The position numbers were made by a program, and so were the translations under genes. Positions 17,211-26,508 of a stretch of 64,000 nt of DNA are shown one piece after another; the first letter of the stretch is position 1; the number at the start of each line of letters is the position of its first letter. A model generated the notes under the pieces. It was not told where the DNA came from. It was given only the letters and a program-made list of their open reading frames with translations, and searched no databases. Source of the stretch: Bacteroidota bacterium (GTDB lineage Bacteria > Bacteroidota > Bacteroidia > Chitinophagales > Chitinophagaceae); NCBI GenBank assembly GCA_018267515.1, contig JAFDYJ010000028.1, positions 29,214 to 93,213 on the forward strand. Direction: 5' to 3'.

Positions 17211-18410
17211 TTATGAGGTTTCAAACAAACAAAAACTACCGCCCACCCATTCTTTATCTTTATTATATCGAACTCCTATCATTTTTCCCTTGCTGATGCG
17301 GGCAAGATTATTGGCAGCCACAGGCCTGGCTTCTCCATCTTTCCAGAAATAAAATAAGCGTATTTCTGCTTTGGCCGGAATATCGGGTGTCTGAATTACA
17401 TCTGCATATTTTACTTTGCGCTGTAAAATCCAGTTCTCCGGGTCTTTTACTTTTTCAATATCTTCTTTTGTTACATCAATCACCACACCCTGTCCCGCAA
17501 AAGAGAATAGAGGTTTCAAAACATAATTTTCAAGATCAGCCGGTATTTGTTTTACCTCGTTTAGAAAAAATGTTTTAGGAACATAAGGATGTCTTATAAA
17601 CGGCAATGTGAATTTACTGATCCGGTAAAACCAGTTGGGATGTGCCACCCAGGTTACATCCAGTTCTTCTGACATAATCTTTCCTTTTTCCTGCACTTCC
17701 GGGCTTTGATGCATCAGGTCATCAAAGATGAGGCGGTTGTAAATCCTTTTGATTTCTGTTTTTACGCCATTGTTCAGGTAAAATAATTTTCTTCCCTCTT
17801 TGATCAGTTTGGTAAGGCATACGGGTTGTATGCCGAGATAATCCTGTGTACAAAAAAAGTCAATCCTGGTTTTTTGTTTTTCAGGAAAAATTTCCAGCAA
17901 TATCACATGTTCCGGTTGTTCGCCGGCAAGCAGGATTTCCTTTAGCAACCGGATATAACTTTCTTTATCATATCCGTTCAAAAATTTTGAAAAACCCGGT
18001 GGCGTATAAAAATATTTTTTATGAATATCGGGAACCATTGCTTCATAAGCAAAAAGACTGGCAAACCCCTGCATTTCTATCAACTGAGGTTCGTATTCTC
18101 CATCTTCATTCACGCATATCCCAAAATCAAAACAGATGAATTGAGTGTGATCATCTTCGTTTGGCACCCGGAGATTGGCGGGAATTGCTTTTTCTGTTAA
18201 TGGTTTAAAATTTTTGTCGGCAATAATATCCATAATGCTGTCACAGGTATGCAGCATTTTTTCAGTAAATTCTCTGGGAATAAAGACCGGGGTTTCCGCA
18301 ACCCGGAATTCAATGGCACCGGGATGAACGGCATTCAGTTCTTTCAGGAAAGCCTGGTAGTTGGCTTCTGTAAAACTTTCATTGAATTTTTTTCTGATTG
18401 AAGGAATCAT
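17211..18410 (-). CDS. ATP-grasp-like ligase of unknown substrate
   Basis: A 399-residue cytosolic protein. The C-terminal half looks like an ATP-grasp fold: YVLKPLFSFAGQGVVID (Lys and glycine-rich loop), NWILQRKV (adenine-contact segment), AEIRLFYFW and a final GVRYNKDKEWVGGSF. This resembles circularly permuted or glutathionylspermidine-synthase-like ATP-grasp ligases more than classical ones. The substrate is unknown. It is transcribed after a class I glutamine amidotransferase (104 bp gap) and before a cupin, suggesting amide or peptide-like bond formation with glutamine-derived ammonia. The family assignment is from sequence feel and needs a profile search. Confidence 0.55.
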   Translation of the reverse strand: MIPSIRKKFNESFTEANYQAFLKELNAVHPGAIEFRVAETPVFIPREFTEKMLHTCDSIMDIIADKNFKPLTEKAIPANLRVPNEDDHTQFICFDFGICVNEDGEYEPQLIEMQGFASLFAYEAMVPDIHKKYFYTPPGFSKFLNGYDKESYIRLLKEILLAGEQPEHVILLEIFPEKQKTRIDFFCTQDYLGIQPVCLTKLIKEGRKLFYLNNGVKTEIKRIYNRLIFDDLMHQSPEVQEKGKIMSEELDVTWVAHPNWFYRISKFTLPFIRHPYVPKTFFLNEVKQIPADLENYVLKPLFSFAGQGVVIDVTKEDIEKVKDPENWILQRKVKYADVIQTPDIPAKAEIRLFYFWKDGEARPVAANNLARISKGKMIGVRYNKDKEWVGGSFCLFETS

Positions 18411-18514
18411 AATCTGGATTTAAAGGAAAGATAAGAAAAAGAAAGATGTACAGTTTAATGACAACAGGTGAAATTATCCCGTGAAGTGATGTCTTTTAAA
18501 CAACTATTCTGAAA

Positions 18515-19360
18515 TTATACTTTTTCTGCGTATAAATGTTCTACTGCCTGGTTCAGAAAGTTAGGTAATACATGAGAGTAAGTCGTCATTATTTTTTCAG
18601 GGTCGCTGAGTTGCTCCAGCATGCTATGCCATTTTTCTTCTCCATAGTTTTCAATAACTGATTTCCTTTTTTCATCGCTTTGAAGGCGAATACTCATACC
18701 CAGTGCATCTGCTTCGGGATGAAACTGGGTTCCGATCATATATTCATCGAAACGAATACCCATCATAGCCCTCTCATACGGTACATGCGGCCGTTCTTTT
18801 TCGATACAAAGTATCTTGCTGCCCATTGATTTTAATATCCTGTGGTTGGGCTGAATGACCTGGTACTCCCGGCTGTCCACTGCATAAAAAGGATCTTTCA
18901 ATCCTGCAAATACCGGTTCATTTCTTCCTGCTTCCAGCATGTGAATCGGGAATACACCAAAAGCTTCAGACCTTCTTTTACAAACCATCCCGGCATTGAA
19001 ATGCCGGCTAGCCAATTGAAAAGAATGACAGATAAATAAAACAAATTTCTTTTGTGCCTTATCAGGATTTTTATTCCAGCGGTAAATGGAATCAACCCAT
19101 TTTCCCCAGGCAATGTCCCAGTCTTCAAATCTTGTATCTAAAGGACTGCCGGGTCCGCCTGAGGATATATAGATATCGTAGGAGGTATCGGGTAATTGCT
19201 TTTTCTGCCTTACATCGAATTCATCTTTGACAATATTCCATCCGTGAATGATGGCCCAGTATTGAATAATCTCCCGTATGCAACGCATACCCTGGTTAGG
19301 CTGGCCTTCATAGAGGTCGAGGATTGCGATACGAACCTGTTTACTTTCTTCCCAATTCAT
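18515..19360 (-). CDS. Class I glutamine amidotransferase (GMP-synthase-like domain)
   Basis: A 281-residue protein with the class I GATase fold: oxyanion loop ISSGGPGSP (about 65-73), nucleophile elbow FICHSFQ (Cys111) and the catalytic His/Glu pair in TQFHPEAD. It hydrolyses glutamine to ammonia, normally for a partner synthetase. It is not fused to GuaA. The only candidate partner nearby is the ATP-grasp-like protein encoded next. The C-terminal about 50 residues beyond the fold are helical and may bind that partner. The true substrate pathway is unknown. Confidence 0.85.
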   Translation of the reverse strand: MNWEESKQVRIAILDLYEGQPNQGMRCIREIIQYWAIIHGWNIVKDEFDVRQKKQLPDTSYDIYISSGGPGSPLDTRFEDWDIAWGKWVDSIYRWNKNPDKAQKKFVLFICHSFQLASRHFNAGMVCKRRSEAFGVFPIHMLEAGRNEPVFAGLKDPFYAVDSREYQVIQPNHRILKSMGSKILCIEKERPHVPYERAMMGIRFDEYMIGTQFHPEADALGMSIRLQSDEKRKSVIENYGEEKWHSMLEQLSDPEKIMTTYSHVLPNFLNQAVEHLYAEKV

Positions 19361-19527
19361 CCGGCAAACATAATATTTTTTTACTTGGGCCTAAATTTTG
19401 ACAGTATGAATTTTTGAATTTAAGAGTTTGCCTCAACCTATGTCGGGAATCCATAATGTAGTATCTCTCAGCAATAAGATTAAAATAGAATGAATGGTGA
19501 ACATGGTAATTATATTAAAATTTTAAT

Positions 19528-21189
19528 TTATTTTTTTTCGAATACTTTTTCACCACCGACAAAAGTCTTCAGGATATTCACTTCTAAAAGTTTTTCGGGT
19601 GCTGTTGTCATCAGGTCATTGTCAAGGACAATGAAATCAGCAAACTTTCCTTTTTCCAAAGAACCCTTTTCTTTTTCTTCAAATTGTGCTTTGGCTGCCC
19701 AGATAGTCATACCCTTTAATGCTTCTTCTCTTGTCAGTGCATTTTCCATTTGAAAACCTCCTTCCGGCCAGCCTTTTGCATCCTTGCGAACAACAGCGGC
19801 ATAAAAAGTTTTTATTGGAGAAATATCTTCAACAGGGAAATCAGTACCCAGCGGCTCCCATCCGTTTTGCTGCAGCAATTGTTTAAAAGCATAAGCGCCT
19901 TTCAATCGTTCCTTACCCAGGCGATCACCTGCCCAATACATATCGCTGGTGGCATGTGTGGGCTGTACAGAGGGGATGATACTGAACTCCCCGAATAATT
20001 TAAAATCGTTTTCATTTATGATTTGAGCATGCTCCACTCTCCAGCGCAAATCATTTTTACCTTTTAAATATTTTGCATATACGTTTAATATCATCCTATT
20101 CCCACTGTCACCAATGGCATGAGTGCACATTTGCCATCCTTTTTCAGAAATAATTTTTGCTGCCGAATCAAAATGTTGTTGAGAGCTTAACAGGAAACCG
20201 TACCATCCCTGGCGATCAGAATAGGGCTGCAACAAACAAGCTCCCCGTGAACCTAAGGCACCGTCTGCAAGAAATTTAAATCCGCACACACTCAGGCGAT
20301 CTGTTTTTATTTTCCCCTGCCCGACTGAGTCGTTCAGGCGGGCATTCTGAAAAGCAAAATCCATATTTTCCTTATTGTCACTCAGCAATACATATATCCT
20401 CATTTTCAGGTCACCGGCTTTTTGCAGGCTATCCATAAACAGTGCTGTTTTGTAACCCAGGCCACATTCGCTTACTGATGTTAATCCTGCAGCAAAGCAA
20501 TTTTGTTGTGCATCCAGCAGCGCTTCTTTTAATTCCGCAACTGAGCTTGCCGGGATTTTAATTGATACCAAGTCAACCGCATTGTCAACAAGTATTCCTG
20601 ATAGTTTTCCGTTTTTTACTTCTACTTCACCGCCGGTTAATTTATCGCCGGCTTTTACTTCGGAAAGCTCTAATGCTTTTTTATTTGCAATGGCAGCATG
20701 TCCGTCCACTCTTGTCAAAAACACAGGACGATCCGGAAAAAGTTCATTTAATTTTTGATTGTCAGGAAACGTTTTTACATTCCAGTCATTCTGATCCCAA
20801 CCTTGTCCCAGTAGCCAGCCGTTAGGGTTTTCTGTTGCAAATGATTTTACTTTTTCTAAAATTTCCTCCCAGCTTTTTGTCCCGGTCAGATTCACCCGGT
20901 TTAAAGAAAAGCCATAGCTCGTAAAGTGTGAATGTGCATCCATCAGCCCAGGGTAAATAAACTTGCCCCGGGCATCCGTCTTTTCTTTAGCGTCAAATTT
21001 TTTTTCGAGGTCAATGGTTTTTCCGGTGGCCACAATTTTACCGTCTTTTATAGCCATGGCTTCAGCGATGGAAAACGAAGAATCTACTGTGTAGATGGTG
21101 GCGTTGAAAATTAAGAGGTCTGCTTTTTCCCTGGTAGAACATGAATAAATCAAAGTCGAAATTAAAAGCGGGGCAATCAGTTTTTTCAT
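19528..21189 (-). CDS. Amidohydrolase family 3 lipoprotein (YtcJ-like)
   Basis: A 553-residue metal-dependent hydrolase exported as a lipoprotein (lipobox YSC, Cys17). The N-terminal composite sandwich (LLIFNATIYTVD..AIKDGKIV) leads into the TIM barrel with the metal ligands DAHSHF (about 80-85), and later motifs MCTHAIGDSGN, WRVEHAQ and LGTDFPVE. Family members hydrolyse amides or related bonds; the substrate cannot be read from sequence. The gene is divergent from the proline-iminopeptidase-like gene with only 65 bp between starts, so the two may share a control region, and both may act on exogenous peptides. Confidence 0.9.
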   Translation of the reverse strand: MKKLIAPLLISTLIYSCSTREKADLLIFNATIYTVDSSFSIAEAMAIKDGKIVATGKTIDLEKKFDAKEKTDARGKFIYPGLMDAHSHFTSYGFSLNRVNLTGTKSWEEILEKVKSFATENPNGWLLGQGWDQNDWNVKTFPDNQKLNELFPDRPVFLTRVDGHAAIANKKALELSEVKAGDKLTGGEVEVKNGKLSGILVDNAVDLVSIKIPASSVAELKEALLDAQQNCFAAGLTSVSECGLGYKTALFMDSLQKAGDLKMRIYVLLSDNKENMDFAFQNARLNDSVGQGKIKTDRLSVCGFKFLADGALGSRGACLLQPYSDRQGWYGFLLSSQQHFDSAAKIISEKGWQMCTHAIGDSGNRMILNVYAKYLKGKNDLRWRVEHAQIINENDFKLFGEFSIIPSVQPTHATSDMYWAGDRLGKERLKGAYAFKQLLQQNGWEPLGTDFPVEDISPIKTFYAAVVRKDAKGWPEGGFQMENALTREEALKGMTIWAAKAQFEEKEKGSLEKGKFADFIVLDNDLMTTAPEKLLEVNILKTFVGGEKVFEKK

Positions 21190-21254
21190 AAAAAAATAAA
21201 TTAAGGGAAATGAAATTAAACAAATTCTTTACCTTTTGTACAAAATCTACTGAA

Positions 21255-22304
21255 ATGAGAAACTTATTAATTGTCTTTTCGGTTATGCTAATTGTTTTTT
21301 CCTGCACTCAACCCGGCACTGAAACCACAGGTAGCAATATGCCGGTTTCTCAATATTTCAATTATGGAGATACAGGGGTGCAAACAGCAGGTGTAAAATT
21401 GATTCCCGTAACTACTCCTGCCGGTATATTTAAAGTTTGGACCAAACGCTTTGGAAACAATCCTAAAATAAAAGTACTGTTATTGCATGGCGGCCCTGCA
21501 GCAGGGCATGAATACATGGAGTGCTTTGAAAGTTTTTTCCCGAATGAGGGATTTGAATTTTATGAATACGATCAATTGGGCGCCCCTTACAGTGATCAGC
21601 CGAAAGACAGCAGCTTGTGGACCATTCCCCGTTTTGTGGATGAAGTGGAACAGGTGAGAAAAGCAATTGGAGCCGACTCCACAAATTTTTATGTATTGGG
21701 AAATTCATGGGGTGGAATATTAGGAATGGAATATGCCTTGAAATACCAGGGCAATCTGAAAGGATTAATTGTTGCCAATATGGTGGCAAGTGCCCCGGAG
21801 TATGGTAAGTATGCAGAAGAAGTATTATCAAAAACAATGGATCCAAAGATTTTAAATGAAATAAAATCTATTGAAGCCAAAGGGGATTTCGGTAACCCGA
21901 GATATATGGAACTGCTGATGCCGAATTTTTATAAGCAGCATATATGCCGGTTGGCAGAATGGCCGGATGCCATCAACCGGACTTTTGCTCATTTAGGCGG
22001 AATGGAAGTGCCCTCCCAGATTTATACAATCATGCAGGGACCTTCAGAATTTGGAATATCGGGCAGGTTGGCAAACTGGGATATAAAGAACCGGTTGAAA
22101 GAAATTCGGATACCCACATTGATGGTAGGAGCTAAATTTGATACGATGGATCCCAAAGCCATGGAAGAGCAAAGTAAAATGGTGCAAAAGGGACGCTATT
22201 TGTATTGTCCCAATGGCAGTCATATGAGTATGTGGGATGATCAAAAAGTTTTTATGGATGGTGTGATAGAGTTTATTCATGATGTAAACGACGGGAAATT
22301 TTAG
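21255..22304 (+). CDS. Proline iminopeptidase-type alpha/beta hydrolase lipoprotein
   Basis: Releases N-terminal proline (or similar residues) from peptides in family members. The product is 349 residues with a lipobox at Cys17 (VFSC). Signatures are the oxyanion HGGPAAGHE segment, YDQLGAPYSDQP, nucleophile GNSWGG (Ser151) and the late catalytic Asp in KFDTMDP and His in CPNGSHMSMWDD. A frame extension starts at ATG 21210, but ATG 21255 gives the proper lipoprotein signal. It lies back to back with the exported amidohydrolase. Confidence 0.88.
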   Translation: MRNLLIVFSVMLIVFSCTQPGTETTGSNMPVSQYFNYGDTGVQTAGVKLIPVTTPAGIFKVWTKRFGNNPKIKVLLLHGGPAAGHEYMECFESFFPNEGFEFYEYDQLGAPYSDQPKDSSLWTIPRFVDEVEQVRKAIGADSTNFYVLGNSWGGILGMEYALKYQGNLKGLIVANMVASAPEYGKYAEEVLSKTMDPKILNEIKSIEAKGDFGNPRYMELLMPNFYKQHICRLAEWPDAINRTFAHLGGMEVPSQIYTIMQGPSEFGISGRLANWDIKNRLKEIRIPTLMVGAKFDTMDPKAMEEQSKMVQKGRYLYCPNGSHMSMWDDQKVFMDGVIEFIHDVNDGKF

Positions 22305-22547
22305 AAGCTACTGTTCCCGGAGAAAACATGTAAAAGGTAAATACGGAGGTTTTCTTTTATTCAGTGCAATATCCTGAGGACAGGTAGAGTTTTATTCCCT
22401 GACAGGATAACAACTGTTCGTGCACTGGTTTCTTAACTAACTATTTGTGGCGGTTGTACTACAAGCCTGTTGTAGTATTGAGTACGCAGGGTTTCTTTCT
22501 CATTCTATTTTTTTTTGTCTCCTGTTTTTGTTTCTTTAAACATCATT
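22305..22547. other. Structured intergenic stretch before the response regulator
   Basis: This 243 bp gap has no coding frame of note but contains two inverted repeats: TATCCTG..CAGGATA (about 22368-22411) and TACTACA..TGTAGTA (about 22457-22479). They could fold in a leader RNA upstream of the two-component genes or end transcription of the preceding gene. No riboswitch class or tRNA was recognised. Confidence 0.35.
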
Positions 22548-22925
22548 ATGAAACGGGAAAAGTTACTGATACTTATTGTAGATGATAATTTGAATTTTAT
22601 TAAAAGGGTTATCAACCTGATTGAAGAGCAGGAAAATATTGGCTATATCAATGTCGCCCACGATTATGAACAGGCATTGAAATTTATAGAAGAAGAAAAG
22701 CCGGACCTGGTTTTACTGGATATTAATCTCCCCGGCAAAAGCGGTATTGAGTTACTCAGGAAAATTAAAGGTTCCGGAAGTGAATGTGAGGTGATCATGA
22801 TTACCAACCATGCTGATGATTATTATAAAAAAGTTTGCCGGGATCTGGGCGCCGATTATTTTTTAGATAAATCAATTGAGTTTTCAATGCTTCCTGAAAT
22901 TATTGGAAATATCCAGTTAAAATAA
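22548..22925 (+). CDS. Single-domain response regulator (CheY-like receiver)
   Basis: A 125-residue receiver domain only: acidic pocket Asp12-Asp13 (LIVDDN), phospho-acceptor Asp58 (LVLLDIN), switch Thr in IMITNHAD and conserved Lys in FLDKSIEF. No output domain follows, so it acts by protein contact or phosphorelay. ATG 22548 is chosen over an upstream ATG at 22515 because it matches the receiver start. It lies 75 bp upstream of the multi-PAS histidine kinase and is almost certainly its partner. Confidence 0.92.
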   Translation: MKREKLLILIVDDNLNFIKRVINLIEEQENIGYINVAHDYEQALKFIEEEKPDLVLLDINLPGKSGIELLRKIKGSGSECEVIMITNHADDYYKKVCRDLGADYFLDKSIEFSMLPEIIGNIQLK

Positions 22926-23000
22926 TTATTAACTATTTAAAAAATATCTTGAAATAAATTTTTAAATGCTTGTTGATTCTAAAACTGAACTGTGTAATAA

Positions 23001-25202
23001 ATGACTATGAAAAAGAGATGGGGCGCCCTGAAACGGATTATAGGTAGTGAAAGGCCGCAAGGTGTATTTCTTTCGTTGTTGGATGAAGATGGGAGTATTG
23101 TCAACGCCAACATAAATATGCAGAAAGTGCTCAATTTGAAAAATCCCAGGCATTCTAAAATCAACTTTTTTAACCTGATTCCTCCTGCCCAGGCTGAAAG
23201 TTTTAAAAATACGATTTCGGTGGTGGCAAAGGAGGGCAAACCCGGAAAAATAGAATTGTGTCTTTGTAATGGCGTATATCACCCGATGAAATGGGAAGTG
23301 AATTCAATTGATGCTGGGGAGAGCCCGGTAAAAAGATTTCTCTGTATCGGGCAAAAGTTGCTTGACGGAGAACGAACCGGGAAATTCAACAACTTCTTAA
23401 AAAATAATTTCCAGGAGTTTTTTGAAGACAAGAAGGCGGGTATTATTTGCAGGGATATTAATGGAGAATTAATCGCCATCAGCCAGAGTGCTGTTGAAAT
23501 TTTTAATATTTCCCAGGAAAGATTATATCAGCTTAATAATATTGAAAACCTATGGAACACCCATTGGATGATAACGACAGAAAGGGGCGAACCGGTTTCA
23601 TTTGACAAAACACCATTCATGAAAGCGTTGCGTACCGGAACGCCCCAAAAAGAGACACTTTTTTTCCGGTTAAAAGATGGTGAAAGGCGGAGTGTCCATT
23701 ATGAATCCCAACCGGTTTTTGAAGCAGGACTGGAAACTCCCTTTTCTGTCGTTTCCAAAATTGTTGATGTCACCCCCGAAAAAAAACAAACTGATGTACC
23801 GGCAGTGCTGGAGTTGGTTTTGAGAGGCTATATGGAAGATAGCCCCGATATGTCATGGGTGGTTGATGAGGAAGAACGATTGGTTTTTGCCAATCATTCA
23901 TTTTGTGAACGTTTTGAAATAAATGGGAGTAATGCAATTGGAAAGAAACTGAGTGAACTGCTGCCTCCGGCTGTTGCTGATTTATTTTTTGAAAAAAACA
24001 CACAGGTTCTGAAATCAGGCAAGTTCATTGAAGCAGAGAAAAAGATTGAACTTGCCGGTGGAATGAGTTTTAACCTGCTCATCCATTTTTTCCCTGTTAA
24101 TCTTCTTTCCGGTAAAAAACTCCTGGGTGGTTTTGCAGTGAAGCTGTCCGGGAAGCAACTGGTAGAATCGCAACTCAGGGAAGCTAATGAAAGGTTGTTA
24201 AATTTCAACCGTGCTGCCAATGATGCTATTTGGGAATGGGATATGCAGGCAGGAAAGACGTTCCGGAATGAACAGCTAATGGATATGATCGGCTACTCCA
24301 ATGAGGAGCCTAAAGGAATTTCCTGGTGGCTGCGGCGTATTCACCCTGAAGACCGAAACAGGGTTAGTGATACAATCAAAGCAGCAACAGATAATCAATC
24401 TATGACCTGGGAGGATCAGTATCGTTTTAAATGCGCTAGCGGAAAATTCATACATATCCAGGACAGGGGGTTTATTGTTTATGAAAACGGGTTGCCTGTT
24501 AAGATGATCGGCTCCTTGCAGGATATTTCAGCAATAAAAAAACTTAAAGACCAACTGGTAGATGAGAAGTTGCAGAATCAAAAGGAACTATCTGAAACGG
24601 TAATACGTGTCCAGGAAACGGAACGGAGAAGAATCGGGAGTGAGCTGCATGATAATGTGAACCAGATACTCACGACTACAAAGCTTTTTGTGGAAATGCT
24701 GACACCTGCCAATAAAAACGAAAAAGACATTAAGAAGAAAAGCATTGAATACCTTCTTTCTGCAATTGAAGAAATCCGTAAGCTCTCCCGGGAGCTTGCT
24801 GCGCCGGAGCTGAAAGAAAAAAGCCTTGTAGATACAATCCGGAAAATGGTGAATGACATTAATGAATCTAGAGCAATAAAGGTGAAGTTTGTTCACAATG
24901 CAGAAACAGATCTGCTGAGTCCCGGCAGGAAGGTTACCCTGTTTCGCATCCTGCAGGAACAGGTGAAAAATATTATAAATTACAGTAAGGCCGGTGAAGC
25001 CACTATTTATCTTGACTGTAATTCAGATGTTGCACAACTTGTCATCCGGGATAATGGTATTGGATTCGATGCACAGAAAATCAAAACGGGAATAGGCCTG
25101 GCAAGCATCCATGACCGGACAAATTATTATAGTGGCACAGTAGAGCTTGAAACCGCTTCGGGAAAAGGATGTACGCTTACGGTAAAAATTCCTGTCTCCT
25201 GA
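23001..25202 (+). CDS. Cytosolic multi-PAS sensor histidine kinase (NarX/HisKA_3 type)
   Basis: A 733-residue protein with no membrane segment. Four PAS-like modules can be traced: about 15-95, 130-260, 275-395 and 400-525; the last has a clear PAS/PAC ending, GSLQDISAIKK. A HisKA_3 dimerisation region follows, with the phospho-acceptor in ETERRRIGSELHDN (His550), then the ATPase domain (RILQEQVKNIINYSKAG; RDNGIGFD; GIGLASIHDR). Kinases of this type usually drive NarL-like regulators, but here the only neighbour is a receiver-only protein. The input signal is unknown and presumably cytosolic. Confidence 0.92.
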   Translation: MTMKKRWGALKRIIGSERPQGVFLSLLDEDGSIVNANINMQKVLNLKNPRHSKINFFNLIPPAQAESFKNTISVVAKEGKPGKIELCLCNGVYHPMKWEVNSIDAGESPVKRFLCIGQKLLDGERTGKFNNFLKNNFQEFFEDKKAGIICRDINGELIAISQSAVEIFNISQERLYQLNNIENLWNTHWMITTERGEPVSFDKTPFMKALRTGTPQKETLFFRLKDGERRSVHYESQPVFEAGLETPFSVVSKIVDVTPEKKQTDVPAVLELVLRGYMEDSPDMSWVVDEEERLVFANHSFCERFEINGSNAIGKKLSELLPPAVADLFFEKNTQVLKSGKFIEAEKKIELAGGMSFNLLIHFFPVNLLSGKKLLGGFAVKLSGKQLVESQLREANERLLNFNRAANDAIWEWDMQAGKTFRNEQLMDMIGYSNEEPKGISWWLRRIHPEDRNRVSDTIKAATDNQSMTWEDQYRFKCASGKFIHIQDRGFIVYENGLPVKMIGSLQDISAIKKLKDQLVDEKLQNQKELSETVIRVQETERRRIGSELHDNVNQILTTTKLFVEMLTPANKNEKDIKKKSIEYLLSAIEEIRKLSRELAAPELKEKSLVDTIRKMVNDINESRAIKVKFVHNAETDLLSPGRKVTLFRILQEQVKNIINYSKAGEATIYLDCNSDVAQLVIRDNGIGFDAQKIKTGIGLASIHDRTNYYSGTVELETASGKGCTLTVKIPVS

Positions 25203-25349
25203 TACTACCCGGTTCCTGCCTGGTATCAGGTATTTTGAAAAACAATGACGATATTAAAATGAACAGATTCTCAGATGGGGGTATAATCAATAAAGAGCTA
25301 TAATCAGATATAGTATAAGGGAAGAATCGAAAAAGCCCGGATTGAAAAA

Positions 25350-25475
25350 TTAGCGATAACGACCTGTGTATTGAGGATTGGTGGGGCAACCATACCTGTT
25401 TCGGGAAGAAAAGCAGGAGCTGAAAAATACAGCCAGCGCTATTACAACCAGTATTGCATAAATCCTGTTTCTCAT
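25350..25475 (-). CDS. 41-residue small lipoprotein
   Basis: A short frame on the minus strand: ATG at 25473-25475, stop TAA at 25350-25352. The product has a basic start (MRNRIY), a 14-residue hydrophobic core, a lipobox FSSC (Cys21), and a tiny mature part ending YGCPTNPQYTGRYR. The signal is too well formed to be chance, and tiny lipoproteins with a CPT-type motif are known to me in this group, but no function is assigned. It is the only coding element in the 450 bp gap between the kinase and the exonuclease gene. Confidence 0.65.
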   Translation of the reverse strand: MRNRIYAILVVIALAVFFSSCFSSRNRYGCPTNPQYTGRYR

Positions 25476-25605
25476 GTATTCTTATATTTGTTTTTTAAAC
25501 GGGAAAAGACTTTAATTATTTTGCAAATATACTATCCTTTATAAAAATCTTAGCCCGGAACCGGTACCGGTAAGTAAAATTCGTTTTAAAAACATTTCAA
25601 ACTAT

Positions 25606-25613
25606 TATCTTTG
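25606..25613 (+). promoter_or_regulatory. Candidate -7 element for the exonuclease gene
   Basis: TATCTTTG is a full match to TAnnTTTG and lies 41 bp before the start at 25655. No clear -33 partner was seen. Confidence 0.45.
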
Positions 25614-25654
25614 CCGATTCAAATTTGATAAAAAAGTATAATTTCTAACCTCCT

Positions 25655-26422
25655 ATGTTGCAATTAACCAAGCCTATTGCCTTTATTGATCTTGAAACTA
25701 CAGGCACTAACCTGGGCACAGACAGAATTGTGGAAATAGCAATTGTGAAAATTCTTACAGATGGAACAAAGAGCGTTAAGCGAAAGATTATTAATCCTGA
25801 AATGCCAATTCCCGCTGGTGCCAGTGAGGTACATGGTATAACAGATGAAATGGTAAAAGATGCCCCCACATTCAGGCAAGTGGCAAATGAACTGAAACAA
25901 ATGCTGGATGGTTGCGATATTGCCGGGTATAATTCTAACCGGTTTGACATCCCTTTACTGATGGAGGAATTTCTGAGGGTGCAGGTAGAGTTTGATATGA
26001 AAGGCAGGAAAATGGTAGATGTGCAAAAGATTTTTCACCAAATGGAACAACGGACTTTAAGTGCTGCCTATAAATTTTATTGCAATAAACAACTGGAAGG
26101 AGCTCATGGTGCAGAAGTAGATGCCACTGCCACTTATGAAATCCTGCTTTCACAGCTTGAGAGATATCCGTCTCTGGGCACTACAATAGATTCGATTTTA
26201 AAAGTAATCGGCGATGAAACAATTGTTGATTTTGCCCGCCGTTTTATTTTTGAAAATGGAGTTGAAGTTTTCAATTTTGGAAAATATAAAGGCCGCCCGG
26301 TAGCCGATGTTTTGAAAGCAGAGCCTCAGTATTATGATTGGATGATGAAAGGTGATTTTCCCCAGCACACCAAGCAAAAACTTACAGAAATATTTACCCG
26401 TGCCATGCTGAAAAAAGGATAA
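25655..26422 (+). CDS. DnaQ-like 3'-5' exonuclease
   Basis: A 255-residue DEDDh exonuclease. ExoI motif is FIDLETTG (Asp12, Glu14), ExoII Asp is in GYNSNRFDIPLL, and ExoIII is HGAEVDATATYEIL with the general-base His. The C-terminal 70 residues (FNFGKYKGRPVADVLKAEPQYYDWMMKGDF) form the small domain seen in exodeoxyribonuclease X-like and related bacterial DnaQ paralogues. It may act in DNA repair or proofreading; it is not the Pol III epsilon gene by context. ATG 25655 follows a good promoter element. Confidence 0.88.
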   Translation: MLQLTKPIAFIDLETTGTNLGTDRIVEIAIVKILTDGTKSVKRKIINPEMPIPAGASEVHGITDEMVKDAPTFRQVANELKQMLDGCDIAGYNSNRFDIPLLMEEFLRVQVEFDMKGRKMVDVQKIFHQMEQRTLSAAYKFYCNKQLEGAHGAEVDATATYEILLSQLERYPSLGTTIDSILKVIGDETIVDFARRFIFENGVEVFNFGKYKGRPVADVLKAEPQYYDWMMKGDFPQHTKQKLTEIFTRAMLKKG

Positions 26423-26508
26423 TTACTATTGATGTTGCCGGTTGAAAGATTAACATCATTTCTGCTTCTATTATCTTAAATTCGTGGTTTGCTATTTTAA
26501 TTCTTTAC

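Noticed and set aside
22305-22547. Riboswitch or tRNA before the response regulator
   Set aside because: Two hairpins are present but no cloverleaf, and no known aptamer core was recognised.
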